Program-made: the position numbers and the translations under genes
In this document: in pieces, positions 1-6,290 of the stretch
Layout of the letters: the number at the start of each line of letters is the position of its first letter
Position numbering within the stretch: the stretch's first letter is position 1
The notes under the pieces: generated by a model
Database searches by the model: none
What the model was told of the DNA's origin: nothing
The model's input: only the letters and a program-made list of their open reading frames with translations
Assembly: GCA_020718125.1 (NCBI GenBank)
Contig: DYDC01000121.1
Location: 212 to 7,791, forward strand
Origin: Methylacidiphilum sp.
Lineage (GTDB): Bacteria > Verrucomicrobiota > Verrucomicrobiia > CAIQCK01
DNA length: 7,580 nt
Reading direction: 5' to 3'

Positions 1-70
1 GGGGTGAAGCCTGCAGCCGTCTCCCCCCCGGCTGCGCCACGCCATTCCCAAAACCAGATGAATCCGCCGT

Positions 71-130
71 GTGTCAAGCCCTCCATTAGCCATTCATCGC
101 CTTGACACCAGAAGTCAATCCAACCATCAT
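71..130 (+). promoter_or_regulatory. Possible promoter with overlapping inverted repeat upstream of the DUF1015 gene
   Basis: A perfect 8-bp inverted repeat, GTGTCAAG (71-78) and CTTGACAC (101-108), encloses a 22-nt spacer. Its right arm contains TTGACA (102-107), a perfect sigma70-type -35 hexamer. Seventeen bases further on, CATCAT (125-130) matches the -10 consensus at 4 of 6 positions, and the gene's ATG is at 155. An operator overlapping the -35 box is one reading. Chance is also possible, since the -10 is weak and no transcript data exist. Bases 1-70 show no supportable gene. Confidence 0.22.
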
Positions 131-154
131 CCGGCCAAATTACACGAAACTTCC

Positions 155-1471
155 ATGGCTGATTTTCGACCGTTCAAATCACTGACCTACAACTTGGAGC
201 GCCTGCGGACGACTCCTGCGGCAGGCGCGGGTCTTGCCGATGTGCTCACCGAGCCTTACGACAAAATCACGCCGGCCATGCAGGCCGCCTACTACGACCG
301 GCATGAGCACAACATCGTCCGGATCATTCTGGGCCGCGAAGAGCCAGGCGACTATGACCAGCGCAACAAATACACGCGCGCCGCGGAATGCCTTCGCGCT
401 TGGGAGGAGGCGGGCGTGCTCGTCCGCCACGAACGCCCGGCCATTTTCAGCTACGAACAGACGTTTCAGGCCGGCGGTCGGACGCTCACGCGCCGCGCGC
501 TGATCGGGCGGGTGCGCCTGAGCCGGCCGGAGGAGGGGATGGTCCTGCCGCACGAGCGGACGCTGTCCAAGCCGAAGGCTGACCGGTTGAGCCTGCTGCG
601 CCACACACGCGCGCATTTCGGGCAGATTTTCCTGCTCTATCCCGGCGACGGTTCGGAGTTCGAGGCGCCTCGTGCGGGCGCGGAGCCGTTGGCGGCCTGG
701 AAGGATGAAGCGGGCATTGCGCACCGGCTTTCTGTCATAGACACGACCGCGGCGCTCGCGGCGATCAAAGACGTGCTCCATCCGCTGACCTTCTACATCG
801 CCGATGGCCACCATCGCTACGAGACGGGCCTCAACTACCGCGACGAGATGCGGGAGAAATATCCGAACCATTCCTCCGATGCGCCGTTCGAGTTCACGAT
901 GGCGACGCTGGTGGCGATGGACGATCCCGGCCTGGTCGTGCTGCCAACGCACCGGCTCGTGCATCACGTCGCCAACTTCGATCCCGCCGCGCTGGGGCGC
1001 GGGCTGGGCGAATGGTTCCAGTTGGAGCCGGCCGCAAACCTCGACGCGTTGCAGGCGCGCATGGCGCAGGCGGGCCGGGACGACCACTGGCTGGGAATGT
1101 TCCTGCCGCCGGGCGAGTTTGCCGTTCTGAAACTGCGCCGCGACCGCGACCGCAAGCCGCTTTTTGCGGGCCAGCCGCCGCTTTGGGAGAACCTCGACGT
1201 GGCCATCCTGCACACGATGGTGCTGGAGAAGCTGCTGGGCATAGACGAGGCGCGATTGCGCGAGGAGTCCAATCTCCACTACCTGCGCGAGGCGGCGCCG
1301 GGTGTCGAGCGGGTCCGGGCGGGCGAGGCGCAGGCGTTGTTCCTGCTCAACCCGACGCCGGTGCGCTTGGTGCAGGCCATCGCCGACGCGCGCTCGCGGA
1401 TGCCGCAGAAGAGCACCGATTTCTATCCGAAGCTGCCGACGGGGATGACGATCTACGACGTGGCGGTGTAG
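155..1471 (+). CDS. DUF1015 family protein
   Basis: This is a 438-residue soluble protein of the DUF1015 family, a widespread bacterial family whose biochemical role is not firmly established. I see no signal peptide or membrane segment. The start at 155 was chosen because it gives the family-typical N-terminus MADFRPFKSLTYN. The frame is open back to a GTG at 71, but those 28 extra residues look like non-coding sequence. Family hallmarks are the early EPYDKI segment, the HERTLSKPKADRL stretch near the middle, and the strongly conserved ADGHHRYETGLNYRDEM motif, whose HH pair suggests a metal or nucleotide site (inference). The C-terminal end (FYPKLPTGMTIYDV) is also family-like, and the length is normal. 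No clear Shine-Dalgarno sequence precedes the ATG. The gene converges on the glycosyltransferase gene with a 21-bp gap. In many genomes this family sits beside 2-hydroxyacid dehydrogenase or serC genes; here pdxB is about 6 kb away. Confidence 0.92.
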   Translation: MADFRPFKSLTYNLERLRTTPAAGAGLADVLTEPYDKITPAMQAAYYDRHEHNIVRIILGREEPGDYDQRNKYTRAAECLRAWEEAGVLVRHERPAIFSYEQTFQAGGRTLTRRALIGRVRLSRPEEGMVLPHERTLSKPKADRLSLLRHTRAHFGQIFLLYPGDGSEFEAPRAGAEPLAAWKDEAGIAHRLSVIDTTAALAAIKDVLHPLTFYIADGHHRYETGLNYRDEMREKYPNHSSDAPFEFTMATLVAMDDPGLVVLPTHRLVHHVANFDPAALGRGLGEWFQLEPAANLDALQARMAQAGRDDHWLGMFLPPGEFAVLKLRRDRDRKPLFAGQPPLWENLDVAILHTMVLEKLLGIDEARLREESNLHYLREAAPGVERVRAGEAQALFLLNPTPVRLVQAIADARSRMPQKSTDFYPKLPTGMTIYDVAV

Positions 1472-1492
1472 CGCGCGGCCTGCCCGCAGTGA

Positions 1493-2215
1493 TTACGACT
1501 CGCGCCCCACGACGGGCCGGACGACGCGTTTCTGGAGCCATGCAATGCCGACGAGGTCGCGCAGGCCGCGCCAGAGGCGGTTGCCGATGCCGTATTTGGA
1601 GACGCCGTGCTGGCGCGGGCGATGGCCCACCGGCATCTCGGTGATCCGAAATCCATTCATCACCGCCAGCGCCGGCATGAAGCGGTGCATCCCGTTGAAC
1701 GGCAACATCACCTCGGCCACCTCTCGCGTGAAGACCTTCAGCGAACAGCCCGTGTCGCTGGCGCCGTCGCGGGTGACCCAGTTTCGGACCGCATTGGCGA
1801 TCCGGCCGGAAAGCAACCGTATTGCCGAGTCCCGGCGTTGCGTGCGTCGGCCGCAAACCATCTGCGCGTCGCCGGCCCGCAACCGCTCCAGCAGGCGCGG
1901 GATGTCGGCGGGATCGTTCTGGCCGTCCCCATCCAATGTGGCGAACGCCGCCCCGCGCGCGGCGCGCAGGCCGGCGTAGAGCGCGCCGCTCTGGCCGACG
2001 TTGGCGGCCAGATGCAGCACGCGCATCCGCGGGAAGGCGCGGCGGGCCTCGTCCAGCCGGGTGCCAGTCGCGTCGCGGCTGCCGTCATTGACATAGACGA
2101 CCTCAAAATCCAGCCCGGCTCGCTCCAAGGCTTGAATAATCTCCGCCGCGAGCGTCTGAATGTTGTCTTTCTCGTTGAAAACGGGGACGACCACCGATAA
2201 ATACGGGTCAGCCAT
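1493..2215 (-). CDS. Family 2 glycosyltransferase (DPM1/ArnC-like)
   Basis: This is a 240-residue GT-A fold glycosyltransferase of family 2. It probably transfers a sugar from a nucleotide-sugar donor to polyprenyl phosphate or to an envelope glycan at the inner membrane face. Visible motifs from the start at 2215 are SVVVPVFNEKDNI (7-19), VNDGSRDAT (42-50, donor binding), the metal-binding DGDGQNDP (95-102), DTGCSLKVF (154-162) with a following GMHRF (175-179), and HRPRQHGVSKYGIGNRLWRGL (split here as 198-207 and 208-218). The usual pair of C-terminal membrane helices of DPM1/GtrB-type enzymes is absent, so the enzyme is probably peripheral. The acceptor and sugar cannot be named. The start at 2215 gives the shortest family-like N-terminus. 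An in-frame ATG at 2230 is an alternative, and the frame is open further upstream into the neighbouring gene. No good Shine-Dalgarno sequence is visible. The start codon overlaps that of the divergent gene at 2214. Confidence 0.9.
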   Translation of the reverse strand: MADPYLSVVVPVFNEKDNIQTLAAEIIQALERAGLDFEVVYVNDGSRDATGTRLDEARRAFPRMRVLHLAANVGQSGALYAGLRAARGAAFATLDGDGQNDPADIPRLLERLRAGDAQMVCGRRTQRRDSAIRLLSGRIANAVRNWVTRDGASDTGCSLKVFTREVAEVMLPFNGMHRFMPALAVMNGFRITEMPVGHRPRQHGVSKYGIGNRLWRGLRDLVGIAWLQKRVVRPVVGRES

Positions 2216-3011
2216 GTTCGAACTAATCATTACCAAGTTGCGGCCCGCCGCAACCTTAATTTGTCTCGGCCTCGCCGGCATTCTTGAGATATCCGCCGCC
2301 GACACCCCGCCCGATGCCGCCGCCCTCATGCGCCGCGTGGCCACCAACCGCCCGGCCATCCCGCTCGTCCTCGACGCCACGCTCAAGGTCGAGCGTCGCG
2401 TCGCGGATGTCTATGACCTGAAGGTCTTTCTCAACGGCGACCCGCGCCAAGTCCGCACCGTCTATCGCGTCACCGGCCCGGCCGACGACAAGGCCTGCGG
2501 CACGGCGGTATTGATGATCGAGGGCGGCGACATGTGGCTGCGCGCGCCCGGCGAGCCGGCTGCGCGCAAACTGGAGGCGGCCGACCGGCCGCAGTCGTTC
2601 CTCGGCGGCGATTTTTCCTACGAGGACCTCGACTTCGCCTTCCTGCGCTGGCCGAAGCAGAAGTTTATCAAGGACAGCCGCCGGCTCGGATTCGACTGCT
2701 GGGTCATCGAGAGCACGCCCGGTCCCGGCATCGCCTCGCAATACAGCCGCGTCCTGTCGTGGGTGGACAGAAAATACATGGCGGCGGTCATTGCCGAGGC
2801 TTACGACCCGAAGGGCAAGCTGATGAAAAACCTCACTGTCCAGAGCGTCCGCAAACTCGACGACAAAGGCCACTACATCCCCGGCCAGATCACGCTGGAG
2901 AACGTCCGCGCCAAGTCCCGCACCGTCCTGCGCGTGGACGAAGACCATCCCGGCTCCAATGATCCGGCGATGTTCGAGCCGGCGATGTTCTTCAAAGCGA
3001 CCGCGCCTTGA
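2214..3011 (+). CDS. LolA-like outer membrane lipoprotein-sorting protein (TP_0789/PF17131 type)
   Basis: This is a 265-residue exported protein. The first 28 residues form a signal peptide: a basic start (MFELIITKLR), the hydrophobic core LICLGLAGIL, and a likely cut after EISA before ADT. The mature part resembles the LolA-like domain seen in proteins annotated as outer membrane lipoprotein-sorting protein. Supporting features are alternating beta strands, DMWLRAPGEPAARKL (106-120), SFLGGDFSYEDLDF (128-141), a CWVIEST strand (162-168), SWVDRKYM (182-189) and the late GQITLENVRAKSRTVL (224-239). It probably acts in the periplasm, carrying or chaperoning lipidated or hydrophobic cargo (family inference). 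The start at 2214 is preferred because it begins the signal peptide; an in-frame ATG at 2160 would add 18 residues without homology. No Shine-Dalgarno sequence is visible. A weak TTGAAA (2175-2180) with AT-rich GATAAATA (2196-2203) could be its promoter. The C-terminus shows a small tandem duplication. Confidence 0.82.
   Translation: MFELIITKLRPAATLICLGLAGILEISAADTPPDAAALMRRVATNRPAIPLVLDATLKVERRVADVYDLKVFLNGDPRQVRTVYRVTGPADDKACGTAVLMIEGGDMWLRAPGEPAARKLEAADRPQSFLGGDFSYEDLDFAFLRWPKQKFIKDSRRLGFDCWVIESTPGPGIASQYSRVLSWVDRKYMAAVIAEAYDPKGKLMKNLTVQSVRKLDDKGHYIPGQITLENVRAKSRTVLRVDEDHPGSNDPAMFEPAMFFKATAP
2237..2254. promoter_or_regulatory. Perfect palindrome beside the divergent start codons (candidate operator)
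   Basis: GTTGCGGC (2237-2244), two bases, then GCCGCAAC (2247-2254) forms a perfect 8-bp inverted repeat. It lies inside the signal-peptide codons of the LolA-like gene and 22-39 bases upstream of the glycosyltransferase ATG, where a core promoter element or operator for that gene would lie. Codon constraint in GC-rich DNA could produce it by chance. Confidence 0.22.
2964..2990 (+). repeat. Short in-frame tandem duplication at the 3' end of the LolA-like gene
   Basis: CCGGCGATGTTC occurs at 2964-2975 and again, identical, at 2979-2990, with a period of 15 bases. The protein therefore reads PAMFE then PAMFF shortly before its end. This looks like a recent slippage duplication of five codons. 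Confidence 0.5.
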
Positions 3012-3018
3012 TTCCCGG

Positions 3019-3115
3019 AGTGTCGTCCCGTTTGGGATGATTCTGGAATAACCCGGCGATTCATCGCCGGGGAACCGCAGGAGCGTCGGCGGAGTTCCGG
3101 AGGGACGATTGAACC
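3019..3115. repeat. Hairpin-rich intergenic block, probable dispersed repeat and bidirectional terminator
   Basis: The 133-bp gap between the LolA-like gene and the glycosidase relic (3012-3144) holds this block. CCCGGCGAT (3052-3060) and ATCGCCGGG (3063-3071) form a near-perfect palindrome that folds as an 8-bp stem with a TTCA loop. TCGTCCC (3023-3029) can pair with GGGATGA (3034-3040), with one G:U pair, or with the perfect complement GGGACGA at 3102-3108, which would close a larger cruciform around the central hairpin. The same gap contains a self-complementary TCCGGA. There is no T-run as in a classical intrinsic terminator. The position at the end of a transcript and the nested symmetry fit a repeated extragenic palindrome. 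From memory, similar motifs recur between genes in Verrucomicrobia, but I cannot confirm this here. Confidence 0.5.
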
Positions 3116-3144
3116 GTCTGTCCAACGCGCCCTCAACGGTCCTC

Positions 3145-4013
3145 TCACTGCGCGCGATCCAGCCGCAGCGCCGCCGCCAGCGCGGTCGAGCAGAGGCTGG
3201 TGCGGCCGGGATCATCCGTGTCGAGCGAGAGATAACGGTCGAGGAGGTTCACCGGGCATTGCAGCTCGTTGTCGGTCATGATGCCGGGCAATGTCGGGTC
3301 GTTCGCGGTGGCCGTGAGGTCTTTTGCGAGCCGGTCGCAGAACCCCTCGAAGTCTGGATAGAAGACCGGGATGCAGCGGTTGCGGAAGCCCGCCGTGCCG
3401 GGGGCCGGCTCGGTCAGTCCCTTCTCCTTCGCGAACGCGAACATGAAGTTCGTCCGCAGCACCCAGACAAGCGGCTCCTTCACCTGCTGCATCCGCGTGG
3501 AACTCCAGTTACCCAGCCCGTTGAAACTGTTGTCGCGCAACAGCGCCGTAGTCGCCTCGGCCCGCTTTTCGGCGGAACCAAAATCCTTGTTCACCGTCTT
3601 CGGTTCGCGCACGGCGTTGATGGCGATGTTGAAGTAGCGGCGGCCCTCCGGGTCAATCAGCCACTGCCGGCCGCCGATCTTTTTCACGTAGAAGAACCCC
3701 GTCGCCTTCTCCTTCGGCCGGTCGAGCCGGCCGCCATGGCGGTTCAGCTTCACGCTCTCGCCGGACGCCTTGTAACCGTCCAGCAACTCCAGCAGCCGCG
3801 TCTGCCGAGGATGAGTGGCTGGCCGTTGCGGGTGATCGGGCCGGTGCGGGGTTTCTCGGCGCTGAGCTTGCCGTTGACATAGAGCTTCACCGCTGCGCCG
3901 TCGCAGCCATCGAACCGCCAGTGGCCGGCCAAACCGCCATCCCCGGCAGCCGGCCGGACAATGATCCCCAGACACAGGATCACCCCGCAGCATACGGATA
4001 AGAGATTGCGCAT
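3145..4013 (-). pseudogene. Decayed secreted LamG plus GH50/agarase-like glycosidase
   Basis: This is the relic of a secreted polysaccharide-degrading enzyme. From 4013 it begins with a good signal peptide (MRNLLSVCCGVILCLGIIV). GLAGHWRFDG, the start of a LamG jelly-roll domain, follows and is fused directly to DGAAVKLYVNGKL...PLILGR, the late part of such a domain, so most of the domain is missing. Near 3800-3810 the frame changes. The second frame continues with LLELLDGYKASGE and a catalytic domain resembling GH50 or related agarases: ATGFFYVKKIGGRQWLIDPE, the typical entry, then YFNIAINAV and GIMTDNELQ. The Glu codon of DNE, at 3265-3267, is the expected acid/base. Similarity stops after LLDRYLSLDTDDPGR near 3200, and a stop follows at 3145, so the second half of the barrel with the nucleophile is missing. 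An ATG at 4040 overlaps the HEPN stop (ATGA), but 4013 begins the signal peptide. The exact glycosidase family is uncertain; decay is well supported. Confidence 0.75.
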
Positions 4014-4036
4014 GGCGGATTCGCGCACCCCGGCTG

Positions 4037-4465
4037 TCATCCTTTTCGCGCCCGCCCTCGGTTGCGCCCTTTTGCCGGCGGCGATTCCAGTCCCAGACTC
4101 AGCCGGATCTCTCCGCGCATCTTCCCTGCAAGCTTCACGGCTTCGACGGCGTCACGCTTGGCGGCCGACTCGCCGGGATAACGCACCGTGACCGCGTAGT
4201 GGGTGAGTTTGGCCAGCGCCGTCTTCCACGGCTGCCACAAAGGCTCTTTCGGCAGCAGGAGGGCCAGCAGAGCCACGAGGTCGTGCGTCTTGTGGAGACC
4301 GATGCCAGCGTCCACCAACCTCGCTTTGAGGTATTTCTCGACGCACTGTTGGGCGTGAAAACATACGGCGTCGTAATTGGCTTGCTTGCGAACCCGGAGT
4401 TCCCGGCGAGCCGTTGCCATGTCTGCCTCGGCCTTCGCGACCCACTCGGCGAGTTCAGGCCTCAT
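4037..4465 (-). CDS. HEPN domain protein of an MNT-HEPN pair
   Basis: This is a 142-residue, mostly helical HEPN protein. The signature is the helix YDAVCFHAQQCVEKYLKARL (31-50) followed by LHKTHDLVALL (58-68) and HYAVTVRYPGE (89-99), as in PF05168-type HEPN domains. Partners of MNT nucleotidyltransferases in this class act as toxins (HepT-type RNases) or as nucleotide-binding subunits of unknown role (HI0074-like). The RNase motif R-X4-6-H is not present anywhere in the sequence; the equivalent late helix reads VRYPGE. Ribonuclease activity is therefore doubtful. The tail after residue 128 is rich in basic residues (KGRNRGRARKG) and may bind nucleic acid (inference). The start at 4465 was chosen because the domain begins there; the open frame upstream lies in the MNT gene. 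It overlaps that gene by 11 bp, so translation is probably coupled. The order, nucleotidyltransferase first, is common for these pairs. Confidence 0.85.
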   Translation of the reverse strand: MRPELAEWVAKAEADMATARRELRVRKQANYDAVCFHAQQCVEKYLKARLVDAGIGLHKTHDLVALLALLLPKEPLWQPWKTALAKLTHYAVTVRYPGESAAKRDAVEAVKLAGKMRGEIRLSLGLESPPAKGRNRGRARKG

Positions 4466-4766
4466 AGAGAACCTTGCCTCGCTCCGTGACTTCGCGGAGG
4501 AAGAGGTCGCCCCACGCCAATCGTTGCCGGACTTCCCGAGGCGAGCGGACGATGAGATCCAGTGGAAAATCCGCTTCAATCTGGCTGCGGATTTCAGCGG
4601 CCTTGCGGAAGCCCTTGCCACGAAATGGCATCACCACCAGCAGGTCCACATCGGAATCTTCCGTCGGTTTGCCGTCCGCGTAGCTCCCAAACAGGACGAT
4701 CTTCTCCGGCCTGAATAGCCGGACAATCTGGTCGCAAACCTGTCGGATTTGTTTTCGCGCAATCAT
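4455..4766 (-). CDS. MNT-type minimal nucleotidyltransferase
   Basis: This is a 103-residue minimal nucleotidyltransferase of the polymerase-beta fold (MNT family). The catalytic signature is complete: G27-S28, ten residues, then D39-V-D41, and a third acidic residue D70 in FPLDLIV. In characterised MntA/HepT modules the MNT protein neutralises the HEPN toxin by adding AMP groups; the same role is inferred here from its partner. A short helix (IARKQIRQVCDQIVRLF) precedes the core, and the length is normal. The start at 4766 was chosen as the first Met before this helix; an open extension to 4820 has no family similarity. No convincing Shine-Dalgarno sequence is seen. The gene lies 63 bp downstream of gnd on the same strand, so it could be read from the pdxB-gnd transcript or from its own promoter in that gap, and it overlaps the HEPN gene by 11 bp. 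Confidence 0.87.
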   Translation of the reverse strand: MIARKQIRQVCDQIVRLFRPEKIVLFGSYADGKPTEDSDVDLLVVMPFRGKGFRKAAEIRSQIEADFPLDLIVRSPREVRQRLAWGDLFLREVTERGKVLYEA

Positions 4767-4829
4767 GGCGCAACAGTCCCGGCCGGGGCGACCGTCGGCG
4801 ACGGCCACCCCCGCGGGCACAGATTCCTG
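4767..4829 (-). other. Intergenic gap between gnd and the MNT gene with two small GC palindromes
   Basis: The 63-bp gap holds the 10-bp palindrome CCCGGCCGGG (4778-4787) and a 5-bp hairpin, CCGTC-GGC-GACGG (4792-4804). Together they could slow or partly terminate transcription leaving gnd. There is no T-run, so this is only a weak candidate attenuator. Confidence 0.2.
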
Positions 4830-6287
4830 TTACACCGTGTAGGTCGAGGCGGAGATGCGCCCGCCGGTGCCGGTCCAGTTGGTGTGGAAGAACTCGCCGC
4901 GCGGCTTGTCGAGGCGCTCGTAGGTGTGCGCGCCGAAGTAGTCGCGCTGGGCTTGGAGCAGGTTGGCCGGGAGCCGCTCGCTGCGCAGGCCGTCGAAGAA
5001 CGCCAGCGCGGTGCTGAACGCGGGGACCGGGATGCCTTTCTTGACCGCCGTGGCGACGACTTTGCGCCAACTGCGCTGGCAGCCCTTGATGGCCTTCTTA
5101 AAGAACGGATTGAGCAGCAGGTTTCCCAGGTTTGGGTTCTTGTCGAACGCCTTCTTGATCTCGCCAAGGAACGCGCTGCGGATGATGCAGCCGCCGCGCC
5201 ACATCAGCGCGATGCCGCCGTAGTTGAGGTTCCAGCCGTATTGCTTGGCCGCGGCGCGCATGAGCATGTAGCCCTGCGTGTAACTGATGATCTTCGAGGC
5301 GTAGAGCGCCTTGCGGATGTCCTCGACCCACTGCGCGCGGTCGCCGGCGAACTTCGGATTCGACGGCTTGAACGCCTTTGAAGCCTCGACGCGCGCGTCT
5401 TTCATGGCCGATACGCAGCGCGAATAGACCGCCTCGGCGATGAGCGTGATCGGGATGCCCATGTCCTGCGAGGAGATGACGGTCCACTTGCCGGTGCCTT
5501 TCTGGCCGGCGGTGTCGAGGATATTGTCCACGATCGGCTGACCGTCGGTGTCCTTGAAACCGAGGATGTCGCGCGTGATCTCGATGAGGTAGGAATCCAG
5601 TTCGCCCTTGTTCCAGTCGGCGAAGACCTGGTGCATCTCGTCGGCGGTCATGCCGAGGCCGTCCTTCATCAACTGGTAGGCTTCGCAGATGAGCTGCATG
5701 TCGCCGTATTCGATGCCGTTGTGGGTCATCTTCACGTAATGGCCCGCGCCGCCCTCGCCGACCCAGTCGCAGCACGGTGAACCGTCACTGACCTTCGCGG
5801 AGATGGCTTGGAAGATCGGCTTCACGTGCGGCCACGCGGCAGGCGAACCGCCGGGCATAATGCTGGGGCCGCGGCGCGCGCCTTCCTCGCCGCCGGAGAC
5901 GCCGGTGCCGATGTAGAGGAGGCCTTTCGACTCGACATGCTTTGTGCGGCGGATGGTGTCCTCGAACAGCGAGTTGCCGCCGTCGATGATGATGTCGCCC
6001 GGTTCCAGCACGGGGAGCAGCGACTCGATGAACTCGTCCACGGCCTTGCCGGCCTTGACCATGAGCATGACGCGGCGCGGGCGCTTCAGCAGCCCGGCCA
6101 TCTCATGGAGCGAGTGCGCGCCGAGGATCTTGGCGCCCTTGGCCTCGTTGGCGAGGAAGTCGTCCACCTTCGAGACAGTGCGGTTGCAGGCCACGACGGT
6201 GAAGCCGTGGTCGTTCATGTTGAGGATGAGGTTCTGGCCCATGACGGCCAGCCCGATCAACGCGATGTCTGCTGTAGGTTCGCTCAT
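4830..6287 (-). CDS. gnd: 6-phosphogluconate dehydrogenase (decarboxylating)
   Basis: This cytoplasmic enzyme of the oxidative pentose phosphate pathway converts 6-phosphogluconate to ribulose 5-phosphate and CO2 while reducing NADP+. The protein has 485 residues, the usual length for the long, dimeric form. The N-terminal Rossmann domain shows ALIGLAVMGQNL (9-20) with the G-x-A-x-x-G fingerprint, and CNRT (34-37), where N-R-T favours NADP. The substrate site has VSGGEEGARRGPSIMPGG (130-147) and the family signature KMTHNGIEYGDMQLI, with the catalytic Lys186 and Glu193. The all-helical C-terminal domain runs to a typical tail, HTNWTGTGGRISAS. Nothing is missing. The start at 6287 is supported by AAGGA seven bases upstream. 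It follows pdxB by 3 bp, so the two form an operon with likely translational coupling. Confidence 0.98.
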   Translation of the reverse strand: MSEPTADIALIGLAVMGQNLILNMNDHGFTVVACNRTVSKVDDFLANEAKGAKILGAHSLHEMAGLLKRPRRVMLMVKAGKAVDEFIESLLPVLEPGDIIIDGGNSLFEDTIRRTKHVESKGLLYIGTGVSGGEEGARRGPSIMPGGSPAAWPHVKPIFQAISAKVSDGSPCCDWVGEGGAGHYVKMTHNGIEYGDMQLICEAYQLMKDGLGMTADEMHQVFADWNKGELDSYLIEITRDILGFKDTDGQPIVDNILDTAGQKGTGKWTVISSQDMGIPITLIAEAVYSRCVSAMKDARVEASKAFKPSNPKFAGDRAQWVEDIRKALYASKIISYTQGYMLMRAAAKQYGWNLNYGGIALMWRGGCIIRSAFLGEIKKAFDKNPNLGNLLLNPFFKKAIKGCQRSWRKVVATAVKKGIPVPAFSTALAFFDGLRSERLPANLLQAQRDYFGAHTYERLDKPRGEFFHTNWTGTGGRISASTYTV

Positions 6288-6290
6288 AGT

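Noticed and set aside
71..154. Upstream GTG start for the DUF1015 protein
   Set aside because: The 28 added residues do not resemble the family, which begins at MADFRPF. The region instead carries promoter-like sequence.
179..1279. Long open frame on the minus strand opposite the DUF1015 gene
   Set aside because: It mirrors a well-supported gene, its translation is rich in Arg, Val, His and Gln without any domain, and GC-rich DNA commonly leaves such antisense frames open.
2216..2386. N-terminal extension of the glycosyltransferase
   Set aside because: The residues before MADPYLSVVV are Arg/Ala-rich antisense of the LolA-like signal peptide, and family members start shortly before the first beta strand.
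2873..3148. Small minus-strand frame across the intergenic repeat (contains PAMNRRVIPESSQTG)
   Set aside because: It is a translation of the hairpin repeat block rather than a plausible protein; it has no ribosome binding site or domain.
2256..3215. Long minus-strand open frame opposite the LolA-like gene and the following gap
   Set aside because: The translation is low-complexity and Arg-rich and matches no family. The plus-strand gene has a signal peptide and family motifs.
3109..3882. Plus-strand open frame opposite the glycosidase relic
   Set aside because: Its translation shows no recognisable domain, while the minus strand clearly keeps LamG and glycosidase motifs.
4767..4829. Intrinsic terminator between gnd and the MNT gene
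   Set aside because: The stems are short and no T-run follows, so only a weak attenuator note was kept.
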